Assembly: GCA_017962235.1 (NCBI GenBank) | Contig: JAGCVS010000010.1 | Location: forward strand, 124,001 to 188,000 | DNA from: Bacteroidales bacterium | GTDB lineage: Bacteria > Bacteroidota > Bacteroidia > Bacteroidales > UBA932 | Direction: 5' to 3' | DNA: 64,000 nucleotides | Shown: piece by piece, positions 15,591 through 23,442 of the stretch | How positions within the stretch are numbered: the first letter of the stretch is position 1 | Layout of the letters: each line of letters opens with the position of its first letter | Notes under the pieces: model-generated | The model's input: the letters and a program-made list of their open reading frames with translations, nothing else | Told to the model about the DNA's origin: nothing | Database searches by the model: none | Made by a program: the position numbers and the translations under genes

Positions 15591-17245
15591 TGTACACGCA
15601 AGAGAATCTAATGTATGTGGCCCACTGCAACAATGGCCCGATTTATATCAATCCCAAGATGTTGAACCGCCACGGTCTGGTGGCAGGCGCTACCGGTACC
15701 GGTAAGACGGTGACTCTGCAGGTGCTGGCGGAGACTTTCTGTCAGGCGGGCGTGCCGTGCTTTATGGCCGATATGAAGGGGGACCTTAGCGGCATCAGCC
15801 AGGCGGGCGCTCTCTCCAAGTTCATAGAGAAGCGCATGCCTGAGTTCGGCATAGAGAATCCGCAGTTCCAAGGGTGCCCGACCCGCTTCTTTGACGTGTT
15901 TGGCAAGCAGGGACACACTATGCGCACCACCGTGTCCGCCATGGGTCCGCAGCTGCTGAGCCGCATGCTGGAGCTCAACGACGTGCAGAGCGGCGTACTG
16001 AACATAGTGTTCCGTATTGCCGATGATAACGAACTGTTGCTCATCGACATAAAGGACTTGCGCATGATGCTGGACTTCGTGTCCAAGCATGCAAGTGAGT
16101 ACACTACCACATACGGCAACATCTCGGCTGCGTCTATCGGCGCCATTCAGCGCGCCATCCTCACGCTGGAAGACCAGGGTGCCGACACCTTCTTTGGCGA
16201 GCCGGCGTTCGATGTCTCCGACCTGATGGTCACTGAGGACGGCAAGGGGGTAATGAACGTGTTGGCGGCGGACGAACTGATGATGCGCCCCAGGCTCTAT
16301 TCCACCTTCCTGTTCTGGCTTCTTACGGAGCTCTACACCACGCTCCCCGAGGTCGGCGACTTGGACAAGCCCAAGCTGGTGTTCTTCTTTGACGAAGCGC
16401 ACACGCTGTTCACAGATACCCCCAAGGCGCTCACAGACAAGATTGAGCAGGTGGTACGCCTGATCCGTTCCAAGGGGGTGGGCGTATACTTTGTGACCCA
16501 GTCGCCCACAGATATTCCTGACAGCATCCTGGGTCAGCTTGGCAACCGCGTACAGCACGCCCTGCGCGCCTACACGCCCCGCGACCAGAAGGCGGTGAAG
16601 GTGGCGGCGGAGACCTTCCGCGCCAACCCCGGCTTTGACACCGCGGAGGCCATCACCCAGTTGGAGACCGGCGAGGCGCTGGTGAGTTTCCTGGACGAGA
16701 AGGGCGCCCCCACGGTGGTGGAGCGCGCCAAGATCCTGTTCCCGCTGAGCTCCATCGGTGCAATCAGCGAAGGTCAGCGGCTGGACATCAACAAGAGCGC
16801 GCCGCAGAACATCCTGAATTACGACGGCTTCTTTGACCGCGAAAGCGCGTACGAGGTTCTCTCAGCGCAGTACGAGGCGGCCGCTAAGGCAGCAGAGAAG
16901 GCGGCGAAAGAGGAAGAGAAGGCGCTGGCCAAGGCGCAGAAAGAGAAGGAGAAAGAGAAAGCTGCCAAGAAGAAATCTTCCGGCTCAAGCATCAAGCGGA
17001 CGATATTCGGCACTATGATTGCGGCAGCGGCCACCTCGTTTGCACGCAGTCTGGCCACCAATGCCGCGAAGAGCATCACCGGCACCAAGAAGAAGAGCAC
17101 GAGCTCTACAACCAAGAAGACTACGGCGAAGAAGTCTACCAAGAAATCCACCGCCAGCAGCACTGTGAAGAAAGCGGCGAAATCTGCCGTGAATACAGCC
17201 ACTAGGCGGGTGACTACTGAAATCCTGAAGGGGTTGCTTAAGTAA
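15590..17245 (+). CDS. HerA/YjgR-like ATPase (DUF853) with basic histone-like tail
   Basis: 551 aa. Walker A GATGTGKT lies near residues 33-40 after the conserved NRHGLVAG, Walker B is VFFFDEAHTLF near 262, and VYFVTQSPTDIP near 300 is typical of HerA/FtsK-type YjgR proteins. The catalytic core ends near 410. Residues 425-551 form an Ala/Lys-rich then Lys/Ser/Thr-rich tail with repeated KKS/KKT blocks, like bacterial histone H1-like tails, which could bind DNA or RNA (inference). The start chosen is a GTG; the ATG at 15611 is an alternative. A bidirectional terminator follows. Confidence 0.83.
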   Translation: MYTQENLMYVAHCNNGPIYINPKMLNRHGLVAGATGTGKTVTLQVLAETFCQAGVPCFMADMKGDLSGISQAGALSKFIEKRMPEFGIENPQFQGCPTRFFDVFGKQGHTMRTTVSAMGPQLLSRMLELNDVQSGVLNIVFRIADDNELLLIDIKDLRMMLDFVSKHASEYTTTYGNISAASIGAIQRAILTLEDQGADTFFGEPAFDVSDLMVTEDGKGVMNVLAADELMMRPRLYSTFLFWLLTELYTTLPEVGDLDKPKLVFFFDEAHTLFTDTPKALTDKIEQVVRLIRSKGVGVYFVTQSPTDIPDSILGQLGNRVQHALRAYTPRDQKAVKVAAETFRANPGFDTAEAITQLETGEALVSFLDEKGAPTVVERAKILFPLSSIGAISEGQRLDINKSAPQNILNYDGFFDRESAYEVLSAQYEAAAKAAEKAAKEEEKALAKAQKEKEKEKAAKKKSSGSSIKRTIFGTMIAAAATSFARSLATNAAKSITGTKKKSTSSTTKKTTAKKSTKKSTASSTVKKAAKSAVNTATRRVTTEILKGLLK

Positions 17246-17250
17246 TAAAA

Positions 17251-17277
17251 AACGCCAGCCGATTCGGCTGGCGTTTT
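17251..17277. terminator. Bidirectional terminator between HerA-like and L31 genes
   Basis: AACGCCAGCC-GATTC-GGCTGGCGTT is a 10-bp perfect stem with T-runs on both strands, serving the convergent genes. Confidence 0.85.
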
Positions 17278-17309
17278 AAGTTATATCTTGTGCTAAAAAG
17301 GGCTGGAAG

Positions 17310-17567
17310 CTATTTCTTCTGGTCCTTTTTGCCGTAGCGGCTGTAGAATTTATCAACGCGGCCGGCGGTGTCCACGAGCTTCATCTTACCAGTGTAGAAC
17401 GGGTGGGAAGTGTTGGAAATCTCGACCTTTACGACCGGGTACTCAACGCCCTCGACCTCAATGGTCTCCTTGGTGTTGGCGCAGGAACGTGTAATGAACA
17501 CGTGGTCGTTTGACATATCCTTGAAAGCAACAAGACGGTAACTTTCGGGATGGATTCCTTTTTTCAT
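17310..17567 (-). CDS. rpmE2: 50S ribosomal protein L31 type B
   Basis: 85 aa, the normal size. The start [19 protein letters not shown] and the motif [11 protein letters not shown] are diagnostic. It lacks the CxxC zinc pair of type A L31 and keeps only one Cys (RSCANTKET), as expected for the zinc-independent type B. A structural protein of the large ribosomal subunit. Its promoter is at 17594-17623, back to back with that of glmM. Confidence 0.95.
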   Translation of the reverse strand: MKKGIHPESYRLVAFKDMSNDHVFITRSCANTKETIEVEGVEYPVVKVEISNTSHPFYTGKMKLVDTAGRVDKFYSRYGKKDQKK

Positions 17568-17593
17568 CTCTATAAGGTTTTTATTTGGGACGG

Positions 17594-17623
17594 CAAATGT
17601 AAAAATAATTCGTAGATTTGCAA
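17594..17623 (-). promoter_or_regulatory. Promoter of rpmE2
   Basis: On the minus strand the -7 box TACATTTG (17601-17594) and TTG (17623-17621) are 19 bp apart. Confidence 0.7.
17613..17620 (+). promoter_or_regulatory. -7 box TAGATTTG of glmM
   Basis: TAGATTTG fits TAnnTTTG, 44 bp before the glmM ATG, and sits inside the spacer of the opposing rpmE2 promoter, so the two promoters overlap. Confidence 0.6.
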
Positions 17624-17663
17624 AACACTTATTGGGAAAATACGTAACTAATTTGATTTATAT

Positions 17664-19025
17664 ATGACACTTATCAAATCTATCTCCGGAATCCGCGGTA
17701 CTATCGGCGGCCAGGTGGGGGAGGCTTTGACCCCCGTGGACATAGTTAAATTTACTGCTGCCTTCGCTAAGGGGCGCAAGAAGATTGTGGTGGGCCGCGA
17801 CGCCCGCATCTCCGGTCCCATGGTGGACGGCATTATCTGTAACACGCTGATAGCGTGCGGCGTAGAGGTGATTAACATAGGTATGGCAACGACTCCCACA
17901 ACCGAGATTGCCGTTACCGGCGAGAAGGCGGACGGCGGCATAATCATCACCGCCAGCCACAATCCGGTGCAGTGGAACGCCCTCAAGTTGCTGGCTTCCA
18001 CCGGCGAGTTCCTCACCGATGCGGAGGGCAAGGCGGTGCTGGCAACCGCAGAGGCGGAAGATTTTGATTTCAAGGATGTCATGGAGCTGGGCAGCATCAC
18101 TTATAAGGATTACACTCAGATCCACATTGACGCCGTGATGAAAGACAGTCTGGTGGATCTGGAGGCGATTAAGAAGGCCCACTTCAAGGTGGTTCTGGAC
18201 CCCGTGAACTCTGTGGGCGGCGTGGTGATGCCCAAACTTCTGGAGCAGCTGGGCGTGGAGTGCATCACCATCAACGGCACTCCGGACGGCCATTTTGCAC
18301 ACAATCCGGAGCCGCTGCCGGCAAACCTGGTTAACCTGAGCCGCACCGTGGTGGCGAACAACGCGCACCTGGGCATCAGCGTAGATCCGGATGTAGACCG
18401 CCTGGCGTTCATCTGCGAGAACGGCGAACCGTTTGGCGAGGAATACACCATCGTCTCTGTGGGCGATTATGTCCTCAGCAACGTGAAGGGTCCGGCTGTG
18501 TCCAACATCTCCTCCAGCCGCGCGCTGCGCGATATCGCTGAGGCGCACGGATGCCCGTATTATTTCTCTGCAGTGGGCGAGGTTAACGTCACCACCAAGA
18601 TGCACGAGGTGGGCGCTGTCACCGGCGGTGAAGGCAACGGTGGCGTGATTTATCCCGCCTTGCACCATGGCCGCGACGCCCTGATGGGGGTTGCACTGTT
18701 CCTGAGCCACATGGCGCACAAGGGCTTATCAGCCACCGCTCTGCGCGCAACATATCCTGATTATACCATCTCCAAGAACCGCATAGACCTGCCCGACGCT
18801 TCTGCGGCGGAGAAGGTGTTTGCAGCGGTTAAGGAGAAGTATGCCGATGCCAAGCTCACCACCATAGACGGCGTACGCGTAGACTTTGAGGCGGAGCGCA
18901 AGTGGGTCATCCTGCGCAAGTCCAACACAGAGCCCATCATCCGCGTATATGCAGAGGCTCCCACAGAGGCCGATGCCAACGCGCTGGCAGAGGATATAGT
19001 ATCGCTGGCAAAGGAGATTCTCTAA
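17664..19025 (+). CDS. glmM: Phosphoglucosamine mutase / phosphohexomutase
   Basis: This 453-aa alpha-D-phosphohexomutase has the phosphoserine loop TASHNP (Ser98), the metal-binding DPDVDRLA near 236-243, the sugar-binding GGEGNGG near 318-324 and the phosphate loop RKSNTEPIIRVY near 417-428. It should convert glucosamine-6-phosphate to glucosamine-1-phosphate for UDP-GlcNAc, peptidoglycan and lipid A. The SNTEP variant and length fit GlmM-like enzymes of this phylum, but phosphomannomutase activity cannot be excluded. It is followed after 3 bp by a DUF1343 gene, a link to cell-wall sugar metabolism. Confidence 0.85.
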   Translation: MTLIKSISGIRGTIGGQVGEALTPVDIVKFTAAFAKGRKKIVVGRDARISGPMVDGIICNTLIACGVEVINIGMATTPTTEIAVTGEKADGGIIITASHNPVQWNALKLLASTGEFLTDAEGKAVLATAEAEDFDFKDVMELGSITYKDYTQIHIDAVMKDSLVDLEAIKKAHFKVVLDPVNSVGGVVMPKLLEQLGVECITINGTPDGHFAHNPEPLPANLVNLSRTVVANNAHLGISVDPDVDRLAFICENGEPFGEEYTIVSVGDYVLSNVKGPAVSNISSSRALRDIAEAHGCPYYFSAVGEVNVTTKMHEVGAVTGGEGNGGVIYPALHHGRDALMGVALFLSHMAHKGLSATALRATYPDYTISKNRIDLPDASAAEKVFAAVKEKYADAKLTTIDGVRVDFEAERKWVILRKSNTEPIIRVYAEAPTEADANALAEDIVSLAKEIL

Positions 19026-19028
19026 AGC

Positions 19029-20078
19029 ATGTTCTCTTTCAGGACAACGCCGCTGCTGGAGCAGGAGGATACCACCCTGCGCCGCGGACAGCTGGCCGTG
19101 CTGGACGATGCCACGGCGTGGCATCCGCAGTACGGTGAGTATCTGCTCTATACGCTGGCCCGTTACCGCAATGTGGTGCGCCTGGGCTCGCTGGAAGAGC
19201 GCGAGACGCTGGCGGCATGCGATGCCGTGGTGATTGAGCATCAGTGCACCGGTAGCCGCTTCGATCCGTTCCTGAAGCAGCTGCGCGCTTTTTTCCTGGA
19301 ACAGAACCGCAGCAAGCGGCAGATATCGGTATACATAGTAGACCGGCTGAATCCCAGCGGGCGCTGCGTGGAGGGTGGCCATTACGACGGCCTGCCGCAC
19401 AAACACGGCCTCACCACCGGCGAACTCGCCAACATGTATTATACGGAAATCAGCGCGAGCTTCCCGCTGCATATAATATCGGCTGCGGCCAACGATGCGG
19501 CGCGCGAGCTGATGCCGTGGAGCATCCCGCAGAGCTGCGGGCTGGGGTCGCTCTTCTCCGCCGTATTTATGAGCGGCGCGACCCTTTGGAAGGGGACCAA
19601 CGTGAGCTGCGGCGAGGGAACCATGCGCCCGTACGAGATGTTTGGCGCGCCGTTTATGAAGCGGCTGCAGCGGGGGCGCGACTTTGTTTGGGAGAACGCC
19701 CTCACCTGGAACGATGTGGATTCTCCGGTGTACGACCGCGGCGTGTATATGCGCTGGTGCAGCTTCACCCCCGCCTCAGGGCTGTACGCCGGGCAGGAAT
19801 GCTTCGGCTTCCAGATGATACCCAACCCCGGCGAGCCCCAGTACAACGCGCTGCTGCACACCCTGCGGCTGATACGCTTTGTGCGCGAGACCTGCCCCGA
19901 ATTCGCCTTCAACGAACGCATCGACTCCCTTGCCGGCAGCGACACGGTTGTCTCCTACCTCCGCGGCGACACAGACTACGACACCATCCGCGACCACCTG
20001 AAATCCGAAGAACAGAAATGGCTCCGCAAAGCTAAAAAGTATTTGCTATACGATGAGCCATTGTATCGCGTGAAGTAA
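19029..20078 (+). CDS. Divergent DUF1343 / NamZ (YbbC)-like protein
   Basis: 349 aa. Recognisable blocks of the exo-beta-N-acetylmuramidase NamZ family are VYIVDRLNPSGR near 98-109, HKHGLTTGELANMY near 124-137, LWKGTNVSCGEGT near 185-197 and PYEMFGAPFM near 201-210. Unlike typical secreted NamZ, it starts without a signal peptide, so it may be cytosolic and act on recycled muropeptides (inference). It is shorter than the usual 400-plus residues and the first 90 residues are poorly conserved. Operon partner of glmM. Confidence 0.75.
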   Translation: MFSFRTTPLLEQEDTTLRRGQLAVLDDATAWHPQYGEYLLYTLARYRNVVRLGSLEERETLAACDAVVIEHQCTGSRFDPFLKQLRAFFLEQNRSKRQISVYIVDRLNPSGRCVEGGHYDGLPHKHGLTTGELANMYYTEISASFPLHIISAAANDAARELMPWSIPQSCGLGSLFSAVFMSGATLWKGTNVSCGEGTMRPYEMFGAPFMKRLQRGRDFVWENALTWNDVDSPVYDRGVYMRWCSFTPASGLYAGQECFGFQMIPNPGEPQYNALLHTLRLIRFVRETCPEFAFNERIDSLAGSDTVVSYLRGDTDYDTIRDHLKSEEQKWLRKAKKYLLYDEPLYRVK

Positions 20079-20082
20079 ACTT

Positions 20083-20272
20083 TGCTATCGCGTAGCGTAG
20101 CGGCTGAATGCCTTCAGAGGATGTCTCCACCCACGGAGTCAAGTAGTGGGAGGGGCCCGCAAGATACGAGTTATCGCGCAGCGATGACGAAGAAGATTGT
20201 GGGAGGGCCGGAGTGAGCGAAGCGAACGAAGCTCCTCGGAAGGCGTTACTGCCGCGAAGCGTAGCGATAGCA
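20083..20272. repeat. 190-bp element with 40-bp imperfect terminal inverted repeats
   Basis: The left arm (20083-20122, starting TGCTATCGC) and right arm (20233-20272, ending GCGATAGCA) match over about 40 bp with scattered mismatches, including the GCCTTCnGAGGA block. The interior has GGGAGGGSCC-type words and hairpins such as GGAGTG...AAGCTCC. There is no ORF. It may be a MITE-like repeat or a structured RNA. Confidence 0.65.
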
Positions 20273-20283
20273 GACCTGACACA

Positions 20284-20317
20284 AAAAAAAGACGACCCAA
20301 TTCAGGGCCGTCTTTCT
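20284..20317. terminator. Terminator serving gapA (and the upstream gene)
   Basis: AAAGACG-A-CCC pairs with GGG-C-CGTCTTT around AATTCA. Read on the minus strand it ends in eight T residues just after gapA; on the plus strand TTTCTT follows. Confidence 0.8.
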
Positions 20318-20336
20318 TATAATATCGTAGCTTGTA

Positions 20337-21404
20337 CTATTTCAGCTCAGCGAGATACTTAATGGTGCGAACCATCTGAGAAGTATAGGAGTTCTCATTG
20401 TCGTACCATGAAACAACCTGTACCTGATAGGTGTCGTCATCGATCTTGCTAACCATGGTCTGGGTTGCATCGAACAGGGAACCGAACTTCATGCCTATAA
20501 CATCGCTGGAAACGATCTCATCTTCATTGTAACCGAAGCTCTCGTTTGCAGCAGCCTTCATAGCGGCGTTGATACCCTCTTTGGTAACGTCTTTACCCTT
20601 GACAACTGCAATCAGGATAGTGGTGGAACCGGTCATGGTGGGAACGCGCTGTGCGCTGCCGATGAGCTTACCGTTCAGCTCGGGGATTACCAGACCGATA
20701 GCCTTAGCAGCACCGGTGCTGTTGGGAACGATGTTCATTGCGCCTGCACGGCTGCGGCGGAGGTCACCTTTGCGCTGAGGGCCGTCCAGAATCATCTGGT
20801 CGCCTGTGTAAGCGTGGATGGTGCTCATGATACCGCTAACCACGGGAGCGTACTTGTTCAGGGCAGCTGCCATGGGAGCCAGGCAGTTGGTGGTGCAGGA
20901 AGCTGCGGAAATGATGGTATCCTCAGGCTTCAGGGTCTTGTGGTTGGTGTTGTACACGATGGTGGGGAGGTCATTGCCTGCGGGAGCGGAGATAACGACC
21001 TTCTTGGCGCCAGCCTGGATGTGAGCTGCAGCCTTAGCCTTGGATGTATAGAAACCGGTGCACTCGAGAACAACGTCTACATTGAGCTCGCCCCAGGGGA
21101 GTTCAGCTGCGTTGGGTTTTGCATAGATGGTGATCTCCTGACCGTCCACGATGATGGAACCGGGAGTTACAACGGTCTTGCCGTCTTCTGCCATTACGGC
21201 GTCCTTATAAGTAACGGTGTGTTTGCCTTCGCCAAACTTGCCTGCGAAACCGCCCTGTGCTGTGTCATATTTAAGCAGATGGGCAAGCATCTTGGGACTG
21301 GTAAGGTCGTTGATAGCGACTACATCATAACCTTCTGCCTCGAACATTTGGCGGAATGCGAGACGACCGATACGGCCAAAGCCGTTAATTGCTACGTTTG
21401 TCAT
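20337..21404 (-). CDS. gapA: Glyceraldehyde-3-phosphate dehydrogenase, type I
   Basis: 355 aa from the ATG at 21404; a longer frame to 21503 covers the promoter region and is rejected. It has the NAD-binding start [16 protein letters not shown], the catalytic cysteine in [12 protein letters not shown] and the substrate-site block [18 protein letters not shown]. It oxidises glyceraldehyde-3-phosphate to 1,3-bisphosphoglycerate with NAD and phosphate. Codon use looks optimised and it is monocistronic with its own terminator, fitting high expression. Confidence 0.97.
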   Translation of the reverse strand: MTNVAINGFGRIGRLAFRQMFEAEGYDVVAINDLTSPKMLAHLLKYDTAQGGFAGKFGEGKHTVTYKDAVMAEDGKTVVTPGSIIVDGQEITIYAKPNAAELPWGELNVDVVLECTGFYTSKAKAAAHIQAGAKKVVISAPAGNDLPTIVYNTNHKTLKPEDTIISAASCTTNCLAPMAAALNKYAPVVSGIMSTIHAYTGDQMILDGPQRKGDLRRSRAGAMNIVPNSTGAAKAIGLVIPELNGKLIGSAQRVPTMTGSTTILIAVVKGKDVTKEGINAAMKAAANESFGYNEDEIVSSDVIGMKFGSLFDATQTMVSKIDDDTYQVQVVSWYDNENSYTSQMVRTIKYLAELK

Positions 21405-21459
21405 TTTGATAACTGTATGATTAATTGAACTTAATATATTAACCTTCCAAAGGCGGTGC

Positions 21460-21467
21460 AAATGTAA
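21460..21467 (-). promoter_or_regulatory. -7 box of gapA
   Basis: Minus strand TACATTTG matches TAnnTTTG, 56 bp before the gapA start. No ideal TTG upstream. Confidence 0.55.
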
Positions 21468-21487
21468 TAAAAATGTGAGAATTATAG

Positions 21488-21495
21488 TATATTTG
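21488..21495 (+). promoter_or_regulatory. -7 box of surE-lpxB
   Basis: TATATTTG matches TAnnTTTG and lies 32 bp before the surE ATG, divergent from gapA. Confidence 0.6.
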
Positions 21496-21526
21496 TAAAC
21501 CAATAGACAACTTTTTTATTCGCTTT

Positions 21527-22333
21527 ATGACGCGGGAGATTCTGGCTATCAACGACGACTCAATTTCTGCCTCCGGGCTGATGCACATGGTGCAGCTTTT
21601 CCGCCGTTACGGCGACGTGACGGTGGTGGCGCCAAAGGATCCGCAGAGCGCCAAGGCGGCTTCGCTCACCATGGACCGGCCGCTTCATCTGCAGCATCTG
21701 AGGGACATCGCACCCGATGGCGAGCTTGGCGGAGTGCGCATCTATTCGGTGGACGGCACCCCGTGCGACTGCGCCAAGATGGGGGTGAACATGTTTGTGG
21801 AGGAGGGGCGCATGCCCGACTTGGTGGTGTCCGGCATCAACCACGGCAGCAACGCATCTGCGGCGGCGCTTTATTCCGGCACGCTTGGGGCAGCCATGGA
21901 GGCGACCCTGTACGGCATCCCCGCGATTGGCCTCTCCATTGACACGCACGATGAGAATCCCGATTTCTCTGTTGTGGACGCTTATATAGATGAGATTCTG
22001 GAGCGCTTCTTTGAGAACCCGCCGGCCAAGGACGTCTATCTGAACGTGAACTTCCCCGACATATCGCCGGACCAGGTGCGCGGCATCACTCTGGCCAGTC
22101 AGGGTCGCGGCCGCTGGCACAAGGAGTTCGTGCGCCAGACAAGCCCCCGCGGCGTGGAGATGTACTGGATGGTGGGAGAGTTTCTGAACCTGGCCAGCGC
22201 CGACCCCGATGCGATGGACGACCATAACCTGATGCACGACGGCTGGATAACCATAGTGCCCCATACCATAGATACTACCGATTATGCAGAGCTGGACCGT
22301 CTGTCTCAGCTCTGGGACTTTGACCCCCGATGA
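21527..22333 (+). CDS. surE: 5'/3'-nucleotidase SurE
   Basis: 268 aa, normal length. The acidic metal-binding pair in ILAINDDSISASG (Asp10, Asp11), VVAPKDPQSAKAASLT, VDGTPCDCAKMG and PDLVVSGINHGSNAS are SurE signatures. It removes phosphate from nucleoside monophosphates using a divalent metal. The usual second motif N-D-D-G is N-D-D-S here. It overlaps lpxB by 4 bp, so the two are co-translated. Confidence 0.94.
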   Translation: MTREILAINDDSISASGLMHMVQLFRRYGDVTVVAPKDPQSAKAASLTMDRPLHLQHLRDIAPDGELGGVRIYSVDGTPCDCAKMGVNMFVEEGRMPDLVVSGINHGSNASAAALYSGTLGAAMEATLYGIPAIGLSIDTHDENPDFSVVDAYIDEILERFFENPPAKDVYLNVNFPDISPDQVRGITLASQGRGRWHKEFVRQTSPRGVEMYWMVGEFLNLASADPDAMDDHNLMHDGWITIVPHTIDTTDYAELDRLSQLWDFDPR

Positions 22334-23442
22334 AATACTACATCATAGCGGGCGAGGCTTCCGGCGACCTGCACGGCTCCATGCTGATGCGGGCGCTGAT
22401 TGAGCGCGACCCGGCGGCGCATTTCCGCTTCTGGGGAGGGGAGAAGATGGCGGCGGTATCAGGAGATATGGTGCGCGACTATCGCGATACGGCGGTGATG
22501 GGCATCGTGGAGGTCCTTTCCAAGGCGGGCCGGCTGCGCCGCAATCTCGCCTTCTGCAAGGAGGATATCCTGGCGTACGCGCCCGACGTAGTCATCCTCA
22601 TAGATTATCCCGGCTTCAATCTGAAGATTGCCCGCTTTGCGCATGAACACGGGCTTCGGGTGTATTACTATATCGCGCCCAAGGTTTGGGCTTCTCGGGA
22701 GAGTCGCGTGGAGCAGCTGAAGCAGTATGTAGACAAGCTGTTCGTCATTTTCCCGTTCGAGGTGGAATGGTTCCGCAGCCGCGGCATAGAGCCCGTGTAT
22801 GAGGGCAATCCGCTGGTGGAGCATATTGATACGGCTCTGGCCGCCGCACCTTCGCGGGAGGAGTTCCTGAAGAAATACGGGCTGGATTCGGGGCCGCTGA
22901 TAGCGTTGCTGCCCGGCAGCCGCATGCAGGAGATCAAGTACCTGGAGCCACGCTTCATGAAGGTGGTGGAAGACGGGTGGTATCAGTATGCCATTGCCGC
23001 CGCGCCCGGCATAGCGCCGGAAGTTTATGACATGTATTTCCCCGGCGTTCCGGTGGTGGAGGGGGATACCTACGCGCTGCTCAAATACGCTTCCGCGGCC
23101 GCCGTCGCTTCCGGCACCGCCAGCCTCGAGGCGGCCATCATAGGCACTCCGCAGGTGGTGTGCTACGGCATGAATCCGATCACCTGGCGCATCGCCATAT
23201 CTATTCTCAAGGTGAAATACATCAGCCTTGCGAATCTAATTCTGGATAAGCCCATCTTCAAAGAGTTGCTGCAGGAGAAATGCACTCCGGAGGCCATCTC
23301 CGCGGAGCTGCAGTGCCTAGCAGGCGACACTGACTGCCGCGCCGCCATCGCCGCCGACTACGCCACCCTCCGCACCCGCCTGGGCGAGAGCGGAGCGGCA
23401 AAGCGTATCGCCGACGTATTATACCGTTCTATTGCAGATTAA
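22330..23442 (+). CDS. lpxB: Lipid-A-disaccharide synthase
   Basis: 370 aa. The N terminus YYIIAGEASGDLHGSMLMRA, VVILIDYPGFNLKIARFA, YYIAPKVWASRESRV and LLPGSRMQEI are LpxB hallmarks, with a C-terminal VASGTASLEAAIIGTPQVV sugar-nucleotide segment. It joins UDP-2,3-diacylglucosamine and lipid X into the lipid A disaccharide at the inner membrane, confirming a Gram-negative envelope. Its stop overlaps the 3' end of the convergent anti-sigma gene by 14 bp. Confidence 0.96.
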   Translation: MKYYIIAGEASGDLHGSMLMRALIERDPAAHFRFWGGEKMAAVSGDMVRDYRDTAVMGIVEVLSKAGRLRRNLAFCKEDILAYAPDVVILIDYPGFNLKIARFAHEHGLRVYYYIAPKVWASRESRVEQLKQYVDKLFVIFPFEVEWFRSRGIEPVYEGNPLVEHIDTALAAAPSREEFLKKYGLDSGPLIALLPGSRMQEIKYLEPRFMKVVEDGWYQYAIAAAPGIAPEVYDMYFPGVPVVEGDTYALLKYASAAAVASGTASLEAAIIGTPQVVCYGMNPITWRIAISILKVKYISLANLILDKPIFKELLQEKCTPEAISAELQCLAGDTDCRAAIAADYATLRTRLGESGAAKRIADVLYRSIAD

